Source of the DNA: Pseudorhodobacter sp.
GTDB taxonomy: Bacteria > Pseudomonadota > Alphaproteobacteria > Rhodobacterales > Rhodobacteraceae
Reading direction: 5' to 3'
DNA length: 44,624 bases
Assembly: GCA_029254215.1 (NCBI GenBank)
Contig: JAQWYA010000192.1
Coordinates: 1-44,624, forward strand
Shown: positions 19,067 to 27,052 of the stretch, one piece after another
How positions within the stretch are numbered: position 1 is the stretch's first letter
How the letters are laid out: every line of letters starts with the position of its first letter
The notes under the pieces: model-generated
Seen by the model: only the letters and a program-made list of their open reading frames with translations
Told to the model about the DNA's origin: nothing
The model's database searches: none
Made by a program: the position numbers and the translations under genes

Positions 19067-20218
19067 TCAGAAAGAGCGGGGAAGGCCAAGCATATGCTCG
19101 GCCACATAAGACAGGATCAGGTTGGTCGAAATCGGGGCCACCTGATACAGCCGGGTTTCCCGGAACTTGCGTTCCACGTCATATTCGGTGGCAAAGCCAA
19201 AGCCGCCGTGGAACTGGATGCAGGCATTCGCGGCCTCCCAACTCGCCTTGGCGGCAAGGTATTTTGCCATATTGGCCTGCGCGCCACAGGGCTGCTGGCT
19301 GTCGAACAGACGGCAGGCCTCCCAACGCATCAGATCGGCGGCCTCCAGTTCAATCTTGGCCTCCGCGATGGGGAATTGCACCCCTTGATTCTGACCGATG
19401 GGTCGGCCAAAAACCACCCGCTCCTTGGCATAGGCCGTCACCTTGTCGAGGAACCAATGCCCATCCCCGATACATTCCGCCGCGATCAAAGCGCGTTCCG
19501 CGTTCAACCCGTCAAGGATATAGCGGAAGCCCATTCCTTCTTCGCCGATCAGATTTTCCGCAGGGATTTCAAGGTTGTCAAAGAACAACTCATTCGTTTC
19601 ATGATTGACCATGTTCGGGATCGGCTTGACCGTAAGACCCTTGCCGATCGCCTCTCGTAGGTCGACCACAAAGATCGACATGCCAAGGGATTTCTTGGTA
19701 ACCTCGGCCAAAGGCGTGGTGCGGGCCAGAAGGATCATCAGGTCCGAATGCTGCACCCGGCTGATCCAGACCTTCTGGCCATTGACGACATAGCGATCCC
19801 CCTTTTTCACGGCCACAGTGCGGATTTTCGTGGTGTCGGTGCCGGTGGTGGGTTCGGTCACGCCCATGGATTGCAGGCGCAACTCTCCGCTGGCGATCTT
19901 GGGCAGGTAGGCAGCCTTTTGCGCGGGCGAGCCGTGGCGCAACAGCGTGCCCATATTGTACATCTGCCCATGACAGGCCCCGGCATTGCCGCCGGATCGG
20001 TTGATCTCTTCCATGATGACAGAGGCTTCGGCCAGCCCAAGGCCCGAGCCGCCATATTCCTCCGGGATCAGCGCGGCCAGCCAGCCAGCTTCGGTCAAGG
20101 CATTCACGAAAGCCTCGGGGTAGCCGCGCGCGGCGTCCACCTCACGGTGGTATTCGGGCGGGAAGCTGGCGCAAAGGGCGCGAATAGCCTCGCGCAGTTC
20201 GGGATAGCTTTGGGTCAT
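19067..20218 (-). CDS. Acyl-CoA dehydrogenase, atypical catalytic region
   Basis: FAD enzyme of 383 residues oxidising an acyl-CoA at the alpha-beta position. The family motifs MGVTEPTTGTDTTKI (118-132) and FHGGFGFATEYDVER are present. The usual C-terminal catalytic Glu motif (YEGT-E) is replaced by APISTNLIL at 361-369. E241 in GLNAERALIAAE aligns instead with the base used by isovaleryl-CoA dehydrogenase (Glu254). The frame is open to 20287; the ATG at 20218 follows AAAGGAC and overlaps the hydratase stop (ATGA). It is the middle gene of the CoA operon; a branched or dicarboxylic short acyl-CoA is plausible. Confidence 0.88.
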   Translation of the reverse strand: MTQSYPELREAIRALCASFPPEYHREVDAARGYPEAFVNALTEAGWLAALIPEEYGGSGLGLAEASVIMEEINRSGGNAGACHGQMYNMGTLLRHGSPAQKAAYLPKIASGELRLQSMGVTEPTTGTDTTKIRTVAVKKGDRYVVNGQKVWISRVQHSDLMILLARTTPLAEVTKKSLGMSIFVVDLREAIGKGLTVKPIPNMVNHETNELFFDNLEIPAENLIGEEGMGFRYILDGLNAERALIAAECIGDGHWFLDKVTAYAKERVVFGRPIGQNQGVQFPIAEAKIELEAADLMRWEACRLFDSQQPCGAQANMAKYLAAKASWEAANACIQFHGGFGFATEYDVERKFRETRLYQVAPISTNLILSYVAEHMLGLPRSF

Positions 20219-21084
20219 GGTCTGTCCTTTGGGCTGGTTTGTGCGGTGGCGCTCATGGCCATGGTGCCATCTGCCTTGTGGATCCAAAGCCGCCAGCCCC
20301 GCCCATCGCCTTCGGGATGGGCATGAGCCGAAAAGGCATCTGTATGAAACACCGGAGCAAGGGCGCGGAAGTCAAAATCCGTCAGGGTCAGATCGGGGGC
20401 GTTGTCGCACAGCACCTCCGTCATCAGCGTGGCCAGAAGCGGGCCATGCACCACAAGGCCCGGATAGCCTTCGGTCCCGGTGCAAAACGGTTGGTCGTAG
20501 TGAATGCGGTGGCCATTGAAGGTCAGGGCGGAATAGCGAAACAGCAGCACCGGATCGGGCTGAACGGCACGCGAGAACCGGCTTTCGGCAGGGGCCTGCG
20601 GGCCGATTGCCACCGGAGCAGCCGGGTCAGCGGCGGCGCGGTAAACGATGTCATGCTCTTCCTCAAGGCAAAGCGCTTCGCCCGCATGAATCTGATGGCG
20701 CACGGTCACGAACACCAGATCGCCGCTGCGCCCCGCCTTGTGATCCACCGACATGACGGTCGAGGTTTTGCGCAGCGCCTGCCCGATCCGCAAAGGCGCC
20801 CGAAACCGCAACCGCCCCCCGGCCCACATCCGGCGCGGCAAGGGCACAGGCGGCAGAAACCCGCCCAGCGCCGCATGCCCGTCATGGCCAGAGTCGCTGC
20901 GCTTGTGAACCGGCAGGAAGTAAAGCCAATGCCACAAAGGCGGCAGGAGGCTGCCCTCCACAAAAGGTGGATCATCGCGGTCCAGCGTGGCCGCCATGGC
21001 CGTTGCCGGAAAAGGCGCCAAGCAATCGTCCCGCGCCTCGGATGCGCCAACCCACTGGCGCAAATGCTCCAAATCCACCGTCAT
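20215..21084 (-). CDS. HTD2/MaoC-type dehydratase, mesaconyl-C4-CoA hydratase-like
   Basis: A 289-residue double-hotdog hydratase. The N-terminal FAS1-dehydratase-like half contains PPLWHWLYFLP and GGFLPPVPLPRRMWAGGRLRF; the C-terminal half carries the hydratase motif HRIHYDQPFC followed by GYPGLVVHGPLLATLM. This pattern matches the HTD2 family that includes mesaconyl-C4-CoA hydratase of the 3-hydroxypropionate bicycle. The frame is open to 21159, but the ATG at 21084 begins the conserved sequence. It is first in the operon with acyl-CoA dehydrogenase and CoA transferase, so it would hydrate the enoyl-CoA product. The specific substrate is inferred. Confidence 0.8.
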   Translation of the reverse strand: MTVDLEHLRQWVGASEARDDCLAPFPATAMAATLDRDDPPFVEGSLLPPLWHWLYFLPVHKRSDSGHDGHAALGGFLPPVPLPRRMWAGGRLRFRAPLRIGQALRKTSTVMSVDHKAGRSGDLVFVTVRHQIHAGEALCLEEEHDIVYRAAADPAAPVAIGPQAPAESRFSRAVQPDPVLLFRYSALTFNGHRIHYDQPFCTGTEGYPGLVVHGPLLATLMTEVLCDNAPDLTLTDFDFRALAPVFHTDAFSAHAHPEGDGRGWRLWIHKADGTMAMSATAQTSPKDRP

Positions 21085-21272
21085 GCCCGCCCCTCCCCCG
21101 GCTACATGGTTCCGGCTTTCCGGGTTGGGTTCGCATGGCTTGGCGCGTAGCCTTCGCATGATGGACCTTGCCGGTTCGCCCCGTCAGGACAGACCTCAAT
21201 TACAGCCCGAGATCAAGCGGGGATGCGCGCGACAGACCGGAGCCGCGCGCCACGACCGGCGAAGGCGCAGGT
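21085..21272 (-). promoter_or_regulatory. Leader region of the hydratase-ACAD-CoA transferase operon
   Basis: A 188-base gap between the PxpC stop and the hydratase start on the same strand. It is GC-rich; I see no clear terminator hairpin and no recognisable -10/-35 pair. It is long enough to hold a promoter, so the hydratase operon may be transcribed separately from the TRAP-pxp operon. Confidence 0.25.
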
Positions 21273-22283
21273 CTATTCCCAACCAGTGATCGCCCCGCTG
21301 ATCAGTTGATAGCCCAGCAAATCCGGTATGTTACGGGGGTCGCGGATCAGGGGTTGCAGCGTGGCCCTGACATCAAGACGGTATCTTTCGGGGGGGCGAT
21401 GCGCCTTAAGTGCCGCCTCATGCGTCACAAAGACAAAACGGATCGGGGTTGCCGGGCTTGCCTGCGCGACCTTTGGCAGATCGTCAGGAATGACCGTTGC
21501 AATTCGCGGGTATCCCCCCGTTGTCTGACATTCGGGAAGCAGGACAAAGGGCTCCCCCACCCCCGTCATCTGGATGTCCCCGGCGATCATGTTTTCGGAC
21601 AGGATGGTGAGTTGCGCGCCAGCGGCAAAAGGGGCGCCGTCGAAGTGCATCTGTACGCCCTGCCGGTTGCGCCGGGACGTCGGAGCGAAATCTGTGGCCT
21701 CGAAACGCGCCAAAGTCTCGGCGGGGAACAGGGCGGTCTGAACGCTGGGCAGCACCCGAACCACCCCACCCGAAAAGCGATCTGCCACGGTGATCTTCAT
21801 CCCCGCGCGGCCAGAGCCATCCGCCGCCCCAAGCGGCAATTCGTCGCCCGCCCGCAGCAGCGCCCCGATGCCAGAGGCCAGATGTGCAGCACGGCTGCCC
21901 AGAAACGCAGGCGCGTCGATGCCGCCTGCGATATGCAGATAGCCGTACATGCCCGCCGTCACCGACCCGATGCTTAGCCTTTGGCCTGCCAGAACGCTAT
22001 GGCTGGCATTCCAGACCAGCGGCTGGCCGTCCAGCTTGGTTATCATGGGCGCACCGGTCAGGGCGATGCAGCCATCGGCTGTCAGTTCAAATTCGCCGCC
22101 AAACCCCGCCATTTCAAGCGAAGCACAGTCCAGCCCTTGCCCCAGCAGCACAGCCCCCTCGATATGGGCAAGGCGATCTGCCGCCCCCCCCGGAGAGAGG
22201 CCAAACGCCAAATTGCCGGGTCGGCCCAGATCCTGAACGCTGACCGAAGGCCCTGCCTGATGAACGACAAGCTGGCCCGTCAT
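21273..22283 (-). CDS. pxpC: 5-oxoprolinase subunit C (biotin-dependent carboxyltransferase-like)
   Basis: A 336-residue subunit of the prokaryotic 5-oxoprolinase PxpABC, which opens 5-oxoproline to glutamate using ATP. Family marks are the N-terminal VVHQAGPSVSVQDLGRPGNLAFGLSPGGAADRLA and the later PSVQTALFP and RRNRQGVQMHFDG regions; the KipA/AHS2 domain fills the whole length. The ATG overlaps the PxpB stop by four bases. KipA homologues also act as kinase-inhibitor antagonists in Bacillus, but the TRAP and DUF1445 neighbours favour a catabolic role. PxpA is not adjacent. Confidence 0.87.
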   Translation of the reverse strand: MTGQLVVHQAGPSVSVQDLGRPGNLAFGLSPGGAADRLAHIEGAVLLGQGLDCASLEMAGFGGEFELTADGCIALTGAPMITKLDGQPLVWNASHSVLAGQRLSIGSVTAGMYGYLHIAGGIDAPAFLGSRAAHLASGIGALLRAGDELPLGAADGSGRAGMKITVADRFSGGVVRVLPSVQTALFPAETLARFEATDFAPTSRRNRQGVQMHFDGAPFAAGAQLTILSENMIAGDIQMTGVGEPFVLLPECQTTGGYPRIATVIPDDLPKVAQASPATPIRFVFVTHEAALKAHRPPERYRLDVRATLQPLIRDPRNIPDLLGYQLISGAITGWE

Positions 22284-23047
22284 AGGATATCCTCAACACT
22301 GGCCGCGCCGTTTCCGGTTCGGTCATTGGCCAGAATGTCCTGCATGCGATCCTCCGAAACCGGGTCGAACCGGATCTCATCGCCGGGGCGCAGGGCGAAG
22401 GGGTTGGGCGCCTCTGGCCGGAAACCGCGAAAGCCACAGCGGCCAACCTGCCGCCATCCGGTTGGCGTTTCGGTCGTGAACAACACCAATTGACGGATCG
22501 CCACGGCAATCGCCCCCGGCGGAAGGTTCTTGGTCAACCCGGTCTGGCGCGGGATATCCCAGTCTTGCGGCAAGATCCCCAAGTATGGCTGACCCGGCGC
22601 GAAACCCAAGGTCATCACCCGTACCTGCGTGCCTGCGATACTGTCCACCGCCTGTGCTGGCGTCAGCCCGGCAAGGGCGGCGGCTTCTTCCAGTTGCGGG
22701 GCGAAAACGCCGCTGAAAGAGGCCGGTATCCGCCAAAGCCTGCGATTTTCGGGCAGGTCGGCAGCCAGCCAGTCTTCGCCCTCCAGCAAGGCCGCCAATG
22801 TGTCACGCAAGGTGCCCTGCGGCAAAACCGTCGGGTCATAGGACACGAAAGCCGACGTCAGCGAGGTAGTCGTCTCAATGATCCCCGGCAGGCCGGCGGC
22901 ATCAACCCGCGCCCGAAAAGACAGGGCCGCGCGGTTTGCAGCCTCCGTCAGATGGTCCGAGAAACAGACCGACACGCCCGAAAACCCGACATTGCGAAGC
23001 ATCGGAAAACCGGTCTGCGGATCGGAGTTGGGCAGAGCGTCAGCCAC
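22280..23047 (-). CDS. pxpB: 5-oxoprolinase subunit B (KipI/AHS1 domain)
   Basis: A 255-residue AHS1-domain protein, partner of PxpC. The motifs VMTLGFAPGQPYLGILP and PGAIAVAIRQLVLFTTETPTGWRQVGR are those of PxpB, where a conserved His/Arg region contacts ATP. A frame starting at a TTG at 23074 is possible, but GTG at 23047 has an AAAGGTGA ribosome site six bases upstream and is preferred. The gene follows DctM by 54 bases and overlaps pxpC. With PxpA it would form the lactam-opening complex; without it, activity on 5-oxoproline is uncertain. Confidence 0.87.
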   Translation of the reverse strand: MADALPNSDPQTGFPMLRNVGFSGVSVCFSDHLTEAANRAALSFRARVDAAGLPGIIETTTSLTSAFVSYDPTVLPQGTLRDTLAALLEGEDWLAADLPENRRLWRIPASFSGVFAPQLEEAAALAGLTPAQAVDSIAGTQVRVMTLGFAPGQPYLGILPQDWDIPRQTGLTKNLPPGAIAVAIRQLVLFTTETPTGWRQVGRCGFRGFRPEAPNPFALRPGDEIRFDPVSEDRMQDILANDRTGNGAASVEDIL

Positions 23048-23101
23048 GGCTGTCACCTTTCTTCGCTGGAACAACGGCAGTTTGGCTTCTGGGCCAGACG
23101 G

Positions 23102-24382
23102 TTACAAGGCCTGCGGCAGGAACAGGGCAATTTGCGGGAAGGCGATCAGCGCGGCAACCATTCCCAGCATAACCAGCGCAAACGGAATGGTACCCAACAT
23201 CACATCCGAGATATTGCCGCTTTTCCGCGCGCCCTGCACGACATAGAGGTTCAACCCGACCGGCGGCGTGATCAGCGCCATTTCGATCAGCACAATCATC
23301 AGAATGCCGAACCAGATCGGATCATAGCCCATCTCGACCACCAAAGGCACGATGATCGGGATCGTGACCACCATCAGCGACAGGGTTTCGATGAAGAAGC
23401 CCAGCACGATATAGATCATCACGATCACCAGAATGGTGCCAAAGGGCGACAGGCCAAGCCCCGCAAGGAAGGCCTCCAGCTCTTGCCCCAGCCCGGCAGA
23501 GGCCAGCGTGAAGTTCAGGAAGGTCGCCCCGATCACCACAAGCATGATCATCGAGGTGATCTTGACCATGCCATAAAGGCTGTCCGCGATCATCTGCATG
23601 GACACACCGCCAAAGCCCGCCGCGATCACAAAGGCCCCCGCAACGCCGACGGCAGCGGCCTCGGTCGGGGTGGCCCAACCGTTGTAGATCGAGCCGATGA
23701 TCATCATGAACAACAGGATAATCGGGCCAAGGTTGACCAGGGCGCGCATCATCTCGGCCAGCGGAAAGACGCGGCGCTCCCCCCCTAACGAGGGTTTGAT
23801 GAGGCAGATGATCATCACGGCCACGCTAAACGCGATGGCCAGCGCAATTCCGGGGATCAGGCCTGCCAGAAACAGCTTCGGGATCGAGGTTTGCGTCAGA
23901 AACCCATAGACGATCAGGTTGATAGACGGCGGGATCATGATGCCCAGCGTGCCACCAGCCGCAATCGCGCCGGAAAAGAGCTTGGGGTCATAGCCCAGCT
24001 TTTCGGCCTGCGGCATCGCAACCGTGGCCACTGTCGCGGCCGTTGCCACCGAAGACCCGGAGGTTGCCGAAAACATCGTGGCCGTGGCGATATTGGCATG
24101 AACCAGCCCGCCCGGCATCCACGACACCCAGCGATCCAGCGCCGCATAGGTGCGCGTGGCAACCCCGCTGCGCACCAGAATTTCGCCCAGCAGGACAAAG
24201 AAGGGAATGGCGATCAGCGTCGCGCTGTTGGAGGAAGACCAGACCATATTGCCCAGACCCTTGATCAGCGGGAAGGGGCTGAAGAACACATCGACGCCGA
24301 AGCCCAGCAGGAACAGCACGATCCCCACCGGGATCGACAGGCTCAGCAGGCCCAGCAGGCCAATCGCGACGGAACCGATCAT
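23102..24382 (-). CDS. dctM: TRAP transporter large permease DctM
   Basis: The 426-residue membrane subunit that carries the substrate with sodium symport. It has about 12 hydrophobic helices, the FFVLLGEILVRSGV and ATSGSSVATAATVATVAMP signatures and GIMIPPSINLIVYGFLTQTS, all typical of DctM. The frame is open far upstream, but the ATG at 24382 overlaps the DctQ stop (ATGA). It works with DctQ and the DctP receptor two genes up. The linked pxpBC and DUF1445 genes suggest 5-oxoproline, glutamate-like or other carboxylate import. Confidence 0.92.
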   Translation of the reverse strand: MIGSVAIGLLGLLSLSIPVGIVLFLLGFGVDVFFSPFPLIKGLGNMVWSSSNSATLIAIPFFVLLGEILVRSGVATRTYAALDRWVSWMPGGLVHANIATATMFSATSGSSVATAATVATVAMPQAEKLGYDPKLFSGAIAAGGTLGIMIPPSINLIVYGFLTQTSIPKLFLAGLIPGIALAIAFSVAVMIICLIKPSLGGERRVFPLAEMMRALVNLGPIILLFMMIIGSIYNGWATPTEAAAVGVAGAFVIAAGFGGVSMQMIADSLYGMVKITSMIMLVVIGATFLNFTLASAGLGQELEAFLAGLGLSPFGTILVIVMIYIVLGFFIETLSLMVVTIPIIVPLVVEMGYDPIWFGILMIVLIEMALITPPVGLNLYVVQGARKSGNISDVMLGTIPFALVMLGMVAALIAFPQIALFLPQAL

Positions 24383-24921
24383 TGAAGTGTCTCCTGTTCT
24401 GCGAAGGCGCCAATCGCGGCCTCCGATGCCTCCAACTCTCCGCGCAGGATAAGCCGAAGAGCGGCGAGCGTGGTCAGACACGCCATGACTGCAAACCACA
24501 GCCAGCCCGCAAACCACGGCCATTGCACCAAGGCCAGGGGGGTCTCCAGCGGAGTGTTCGCGGTCGAGCTGTTTTTCAGCGACAGCGCCAGCACCGGCCA
24601 GCATTGGATTGCGATCAGAACGACCGTGCCGCTGAGAACGATCATCGACAGAATATCAAAGAGACTGCGTAGAAGGGGCGGCCTGCCGCTGCGCAGAAAA
24701 TCAATCCGGACATGGCCCAGTTCCAGCAAAGTGTAGGCCATCCCCCAAGAGGTGGCGATGGCCATCACATAGCCGCTGATTTCATCCGTGCCCCCGAAGG
24801 AGGACCCCAACTGCCGCGCCACGATGTCCAGCAAGACGAACCCCGCACAGGCCAACAGCAAAAGGCCAACCAGAAGCGCGATCTTGCGGTTGATCGCGCG
24901 CAGGGTCATCAGGAAATCCAT
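24379..24921 (-). CDS. dctQ: TRAP transporter small permease DctQ
   Basis: A 180-residue membrane protein with four hydrophobic helices and the conserved VRIDFL (here LGHVRIDFLRSG) loop and GTDEISGYVM motif of DctQ. An upstream GTG at 24936 is possible; the ATG at 24921 has GGAG at good spacing and is chosen. It lies between DctP and DctM, overlapping DctM. A stem-loop separates it from DctP. Confidence 0.88.
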   Translation of the reverse strand: MDFLMTLRAINRKIALLVGLLLLACAGFVLLDIVARQLGSSFGGTDEISGYVMAIATSWGMAYTLLELGHVRIDFLRSGRPPLLRSLFDILSMIVLSGTVVLIAIQCWPVLALSLKNSSTANTPLETPLALVQWPWFAGWLWFAVMACLTTLAALRLILRGELEASEAAIGAFAEQETLQ

Positions 24922-24983
24922 GGCAATACACTCCACTCAAAACGGGAAGCCCCTGTCAGGCCGGGGCAGGCCTTGGCTTGGAA

Positions 24984-25009
24984 GGGCCAGCCCCGTTGAG
25001 GGCTGACCC
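24984..25009 (-). other. Intercistronic stem-loop between dctP and dctQ
   Basis: GGGCCAGCCC (24984-24993) pairs with GGGCTGACCC (25000-25009), 9 of 10 positions, around a 6-base loop. There is no T run. It probably stabilises or partly terminates the receptor message so that DctP exceeds the membrane subunits. Confidence 0.5.
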
Positions 25010-25025
25010 GATTGGAAAGCGGCGC

Positions 25026-26057
25026 TTACTCGATCGTGACGCCGACGACAGCGCCCACGCTTTCATTCCAGCGCTTGGCCCAGTCGCCTCCGGCCCGTTC
25101 AGCCCATTCCGGCAGCACTTGCGATACCAGAATACCACGGGCCGTTGCAAAATCGGCATCCGAAGCTTCGACCAGCGTCATCGAGCGCGCCTCACCCGAG
25201 GGGCAAGTGCCATTGCCCGTCAGGCAGGCGATGTCGTTGACAAGGGCGTTCTGGGCGGTCGCCCATGCCGGATCTTCGAAATCAGTCTTGATCTTGGTTT
25301 CGATCAGGGTCTGCAATTCGGGGCTCAGGCTGTTCCACTTGTCCATATTGATCGCCGTGACGACCGGATCCCAGCCCCCAAGCGGCAAAGGCATCAGATG
25401 GGTGGAAACCTCCCACCAGCCGGCGCTATAGCCCGAACCGGCCCCGGTCACCGCACAATCGACAACGCCTTTTTGCAGCGCCCCCGGCACTTCGGCGAAA
25501 GACACGTTCACGCCCTCGGCCCCCAGCGCTTCCAGAAGCTTCGCGGTCATGCGGCCCGAAGCCCGGACTTTCAGACCCTTGAGGTCTTCCAACCCGGCAA
25601 TCTCGTGGTTGCAGAACACGACCTGCGGCGGATAGGGCGCAATCGCAAGGACATGGCTGTTGAAACGGTCGCGGTAGATATCGTCAACCATCGGACGGGC
25701 GGCATCGACCATCGCGCGGGCCTCATCGGCGGTCAGCGCGATCAGCGGCACGTCAAGCCCTTCAAGTTCGGGCGCATCCGACACCGCGTAATCCGCCACA
25801 GTCATGGCCACATCGAACAGGCCCTGACCAAGCATGTTGTAGATATCGCCCAGACCAAGGCTCATCTGGTTATGGGTGGTCAGGCTGATGTTCAGCGCGC
25901 CATTCGAGGCGGCAGGCAGGATCTCGCCCCAGAACGGTGCCTCGTATTCCTTGTGCAGCGGCAGGCCGGACCAGCTTCCCACTACGGCCAGATCTTCGGC
26001 CATGACGGGGGCGGCAAAGGCGGTCGAGGCCGCGAGGATTGCAAGTGTCTTGCGCAT
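25026..26057 (-). CDS. dctP: TRAP transporter substrate-binding protein DctP
   Basis: Periplasmic receptor of 343 residues. A Sec signal peptide occupies about 1-20 (MRKTLAILAASTAFAAPVMA, cleavage after MA). Typical DctP features follow: FWGEILPAASNGAL, LKVRASGRM with the carboxylate-binding Arg near 170, and a VPGALQKGVVDCAVTGAGSGYS segment. The frame is open to 26147; the ATG at 26057 follows AAGGAG. It is the second gene of the TRAP-pxp operon. The binding-site Arg implies a carboxylate ligand, consistent with 5-oxoproline or another small acid. Confidence 0.9.
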   Translation of the reverse strand: MRKTLAILAASTAFAAPVMAEDLAVVGSWSGLPLHKEYEAPFWGEILPAASNGALNISLTTHNQMSLGLGDIYNMLGQGLFDVAMTVADYAVSDAPELEGLDVPLIALTADEARAMVDAARPMVDDIYRDRFNSHVLAIAPYPPQVVFCNHEIAGLEDLKGLKVRASGRMTAKLLEALGAEGVNVSFAEVPGALQKGVVDCAVTGAGSGYSAGWWEVSTHLMPLPLGGWDPVVTAINMDKWNSLSPELQTLIETKIKTDFEDPAWATAQNALVNDIACLTGNGTCPSGEARSMTLVEASDADFATARGILVSQVLPEWAERAGGDWAKRWNESVGAVVGVTIE

Positions 26058-26070
26058 TTCAGTCTCCTTG

Positions 26071-26104
26071 TTGGATTCGTCTTTGGGTTGGATTCGTTTT
26101 GGAT
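26071..26104. repeat. Short direct repeats before dctP
   Basis: TTGGATTCGT occurs at 26071-26080 and 26088-26097 (period 17), and TTGGAT again at 26099-26104, in the gap between the DUF1445 and dctP genes. This may be chance or a small duplication; no factor is assigned. Confidence 0.4.
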
Positions 26105-26115
26105 GTGATGTCGGG

Positions 26116-26946
26116 TCAGGAATAGGGGGTAAGGCGGGTCGGCTCATCCAGCCGCTCGCTCAGATCCGCGATCAGCATGTGGCCGGGGGCATGCGTGATG
26201 CAGAGCGGCAGGCGCGCCTTCAAAAGCACGTTCTGGGGGGTCACACCGCAGCCCCAATAGACGGGGATCTCATCCTCACGCACCGGGACCGGGTCACCCC
26301 AGTCCGGCTTTTGCAGATCCGCGATGCCTAGCTGCGCAGGATCGCCCTGAGCGATGGGCGCACCATGGGCATGGGGAAAGGCCGCGCTGATGGCATAGGC
26401 ATCCGCCACCCGGTCGCGGTGGATGGGGCGCATGGTCACCACCATCTCGCCGCCAAAGATCCCAGCCGGGGCCAGCGGCACATGGGTGCGATACATCGGG
26501 ACAGTCTTGTCCTGTTCGATGTGGCGCACAGGGATGCCCTCTGCGATAAAGGCATTCTCGAAGGTGAAGGAGCATCCCAAGGCAACCGTCACCATCCGGT
26601 CGGTCCACAGATCAGCAATATCGGTGCGTTCCTCGGCAAGGGCACCATCGCGGAACACCCGGTATTTGGGCACATCGCTGCGAATGTCGATATCCGCGCC
26701 AAGCGTCGGCATGAACGGATTTCCGGTGTCAGAGACGCCGACAACCGGGCACGGCTTGGGGTTGCGCTGACAAAACCGCAGAAAATCCAGCGCGACATCT
26801 TCGGGGATGATCGCCAGATTGCATTGCAACTTGCCCGCCGCCAGACCCGCCGTGTGGCGCGTATACCCACCGGACCGGATCACCGCGCGAACGGCGCGCG
26901 CATCCTTTTGGCGCAAGTCGGAATGTGTCATGGCGGCTTGAGACAT
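26116..26946 (-). CDS. DUF1445 / D-glutamate-cyclase-family putative hydro-lyase
   Basis: A 276-residue soluble protein of the DUF1445 family (renamed after the mammalian D-glutamate cyclase, whose N-terminal half it resembles). Conserved stretches include GYTRHTAGLAAGKLQCNLAIIP, DIRSDVPKYRVFRDG, LGCSFTFENAF, MVVTMRP and VYWGCGVTPQNV, with invariant Cys in GCSFTFE and GCGVTPQ. The bacterial reaction is not firmly established; links to 5-oxoproline/D-glutamate interconversion fit its place ahead of TRAP and pxpBC genes. The ATG at 26946 follows AAAGG. It is the first gene of the operon and is preceded by a candidate operator. Confidence 0.85.
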   Translation of the reverse strand: MSQAAMTHSDLRQKDARAVRAVIRSGGYTRHTAGLAAGKLQCNLAIIPEDVALDFLRFCQRNPKPCPVVGVSDTGNPFMPTLGADIDIRSDVPKYRVFRDGALAEERTDIADLWTDRMVTVALGCSFTFENAFIAEGIPVRHIEQDKTVPMYRTHVPLAPAGIFGGEMVVTMRPIHRDRVADAYAISAAFPHAHGAPIAQGDPAQLGIADLQKPDWGDPVPVREDEIPVYWGCGVTPQNVLLKARLPLCITHAPGHMLIADLSERLDEPTRLTPYS

Positions 26947-26982
26947 CGGAATGACCTTTCTGTTCACCCCGACCATTCCACA

Positions 26983-27027
26983 GGATCACCATGCGCTCAA
27001 ATTATCATTTCGGATCAAAGGTGATCC
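26983..27027 (-). promoter_or_regulatory. Candidate promoter/operator of the DUF1445-TRAP-pxp operon
   Basis: GGATCA AAGG TGATCC forms a palindrome at 27012-27027, and a third copy of the arm, GGATCACC, lies at 26983-26990 as an inverted partner of GGTGATCC (27020-27027). On the minus strand GATAAT (27006-27001) could be a -10 box, placing the palindrome over the -35 region. This is an expected geometry for control by the LysR gene just upstream. The factor is inferred. Confidence 0.45.
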
Positions 27028-27052
27028 ATTTTCTTAATCACTATAAGCCGGA

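Noticed and set aside
22490-23788. Plus-strand open frame of 432 codons opposite pxpB and dctM
   Set aside because: His/Arg/Gln-rich low-complexity translation with no start site support; antisense shadow of recognised genes.
24978-26108. Plus-strand open frame of 376 codons opposite dctP
   Set aside because: Antisense shadow; composition is unlike a folded protein and there is no ribosome site.
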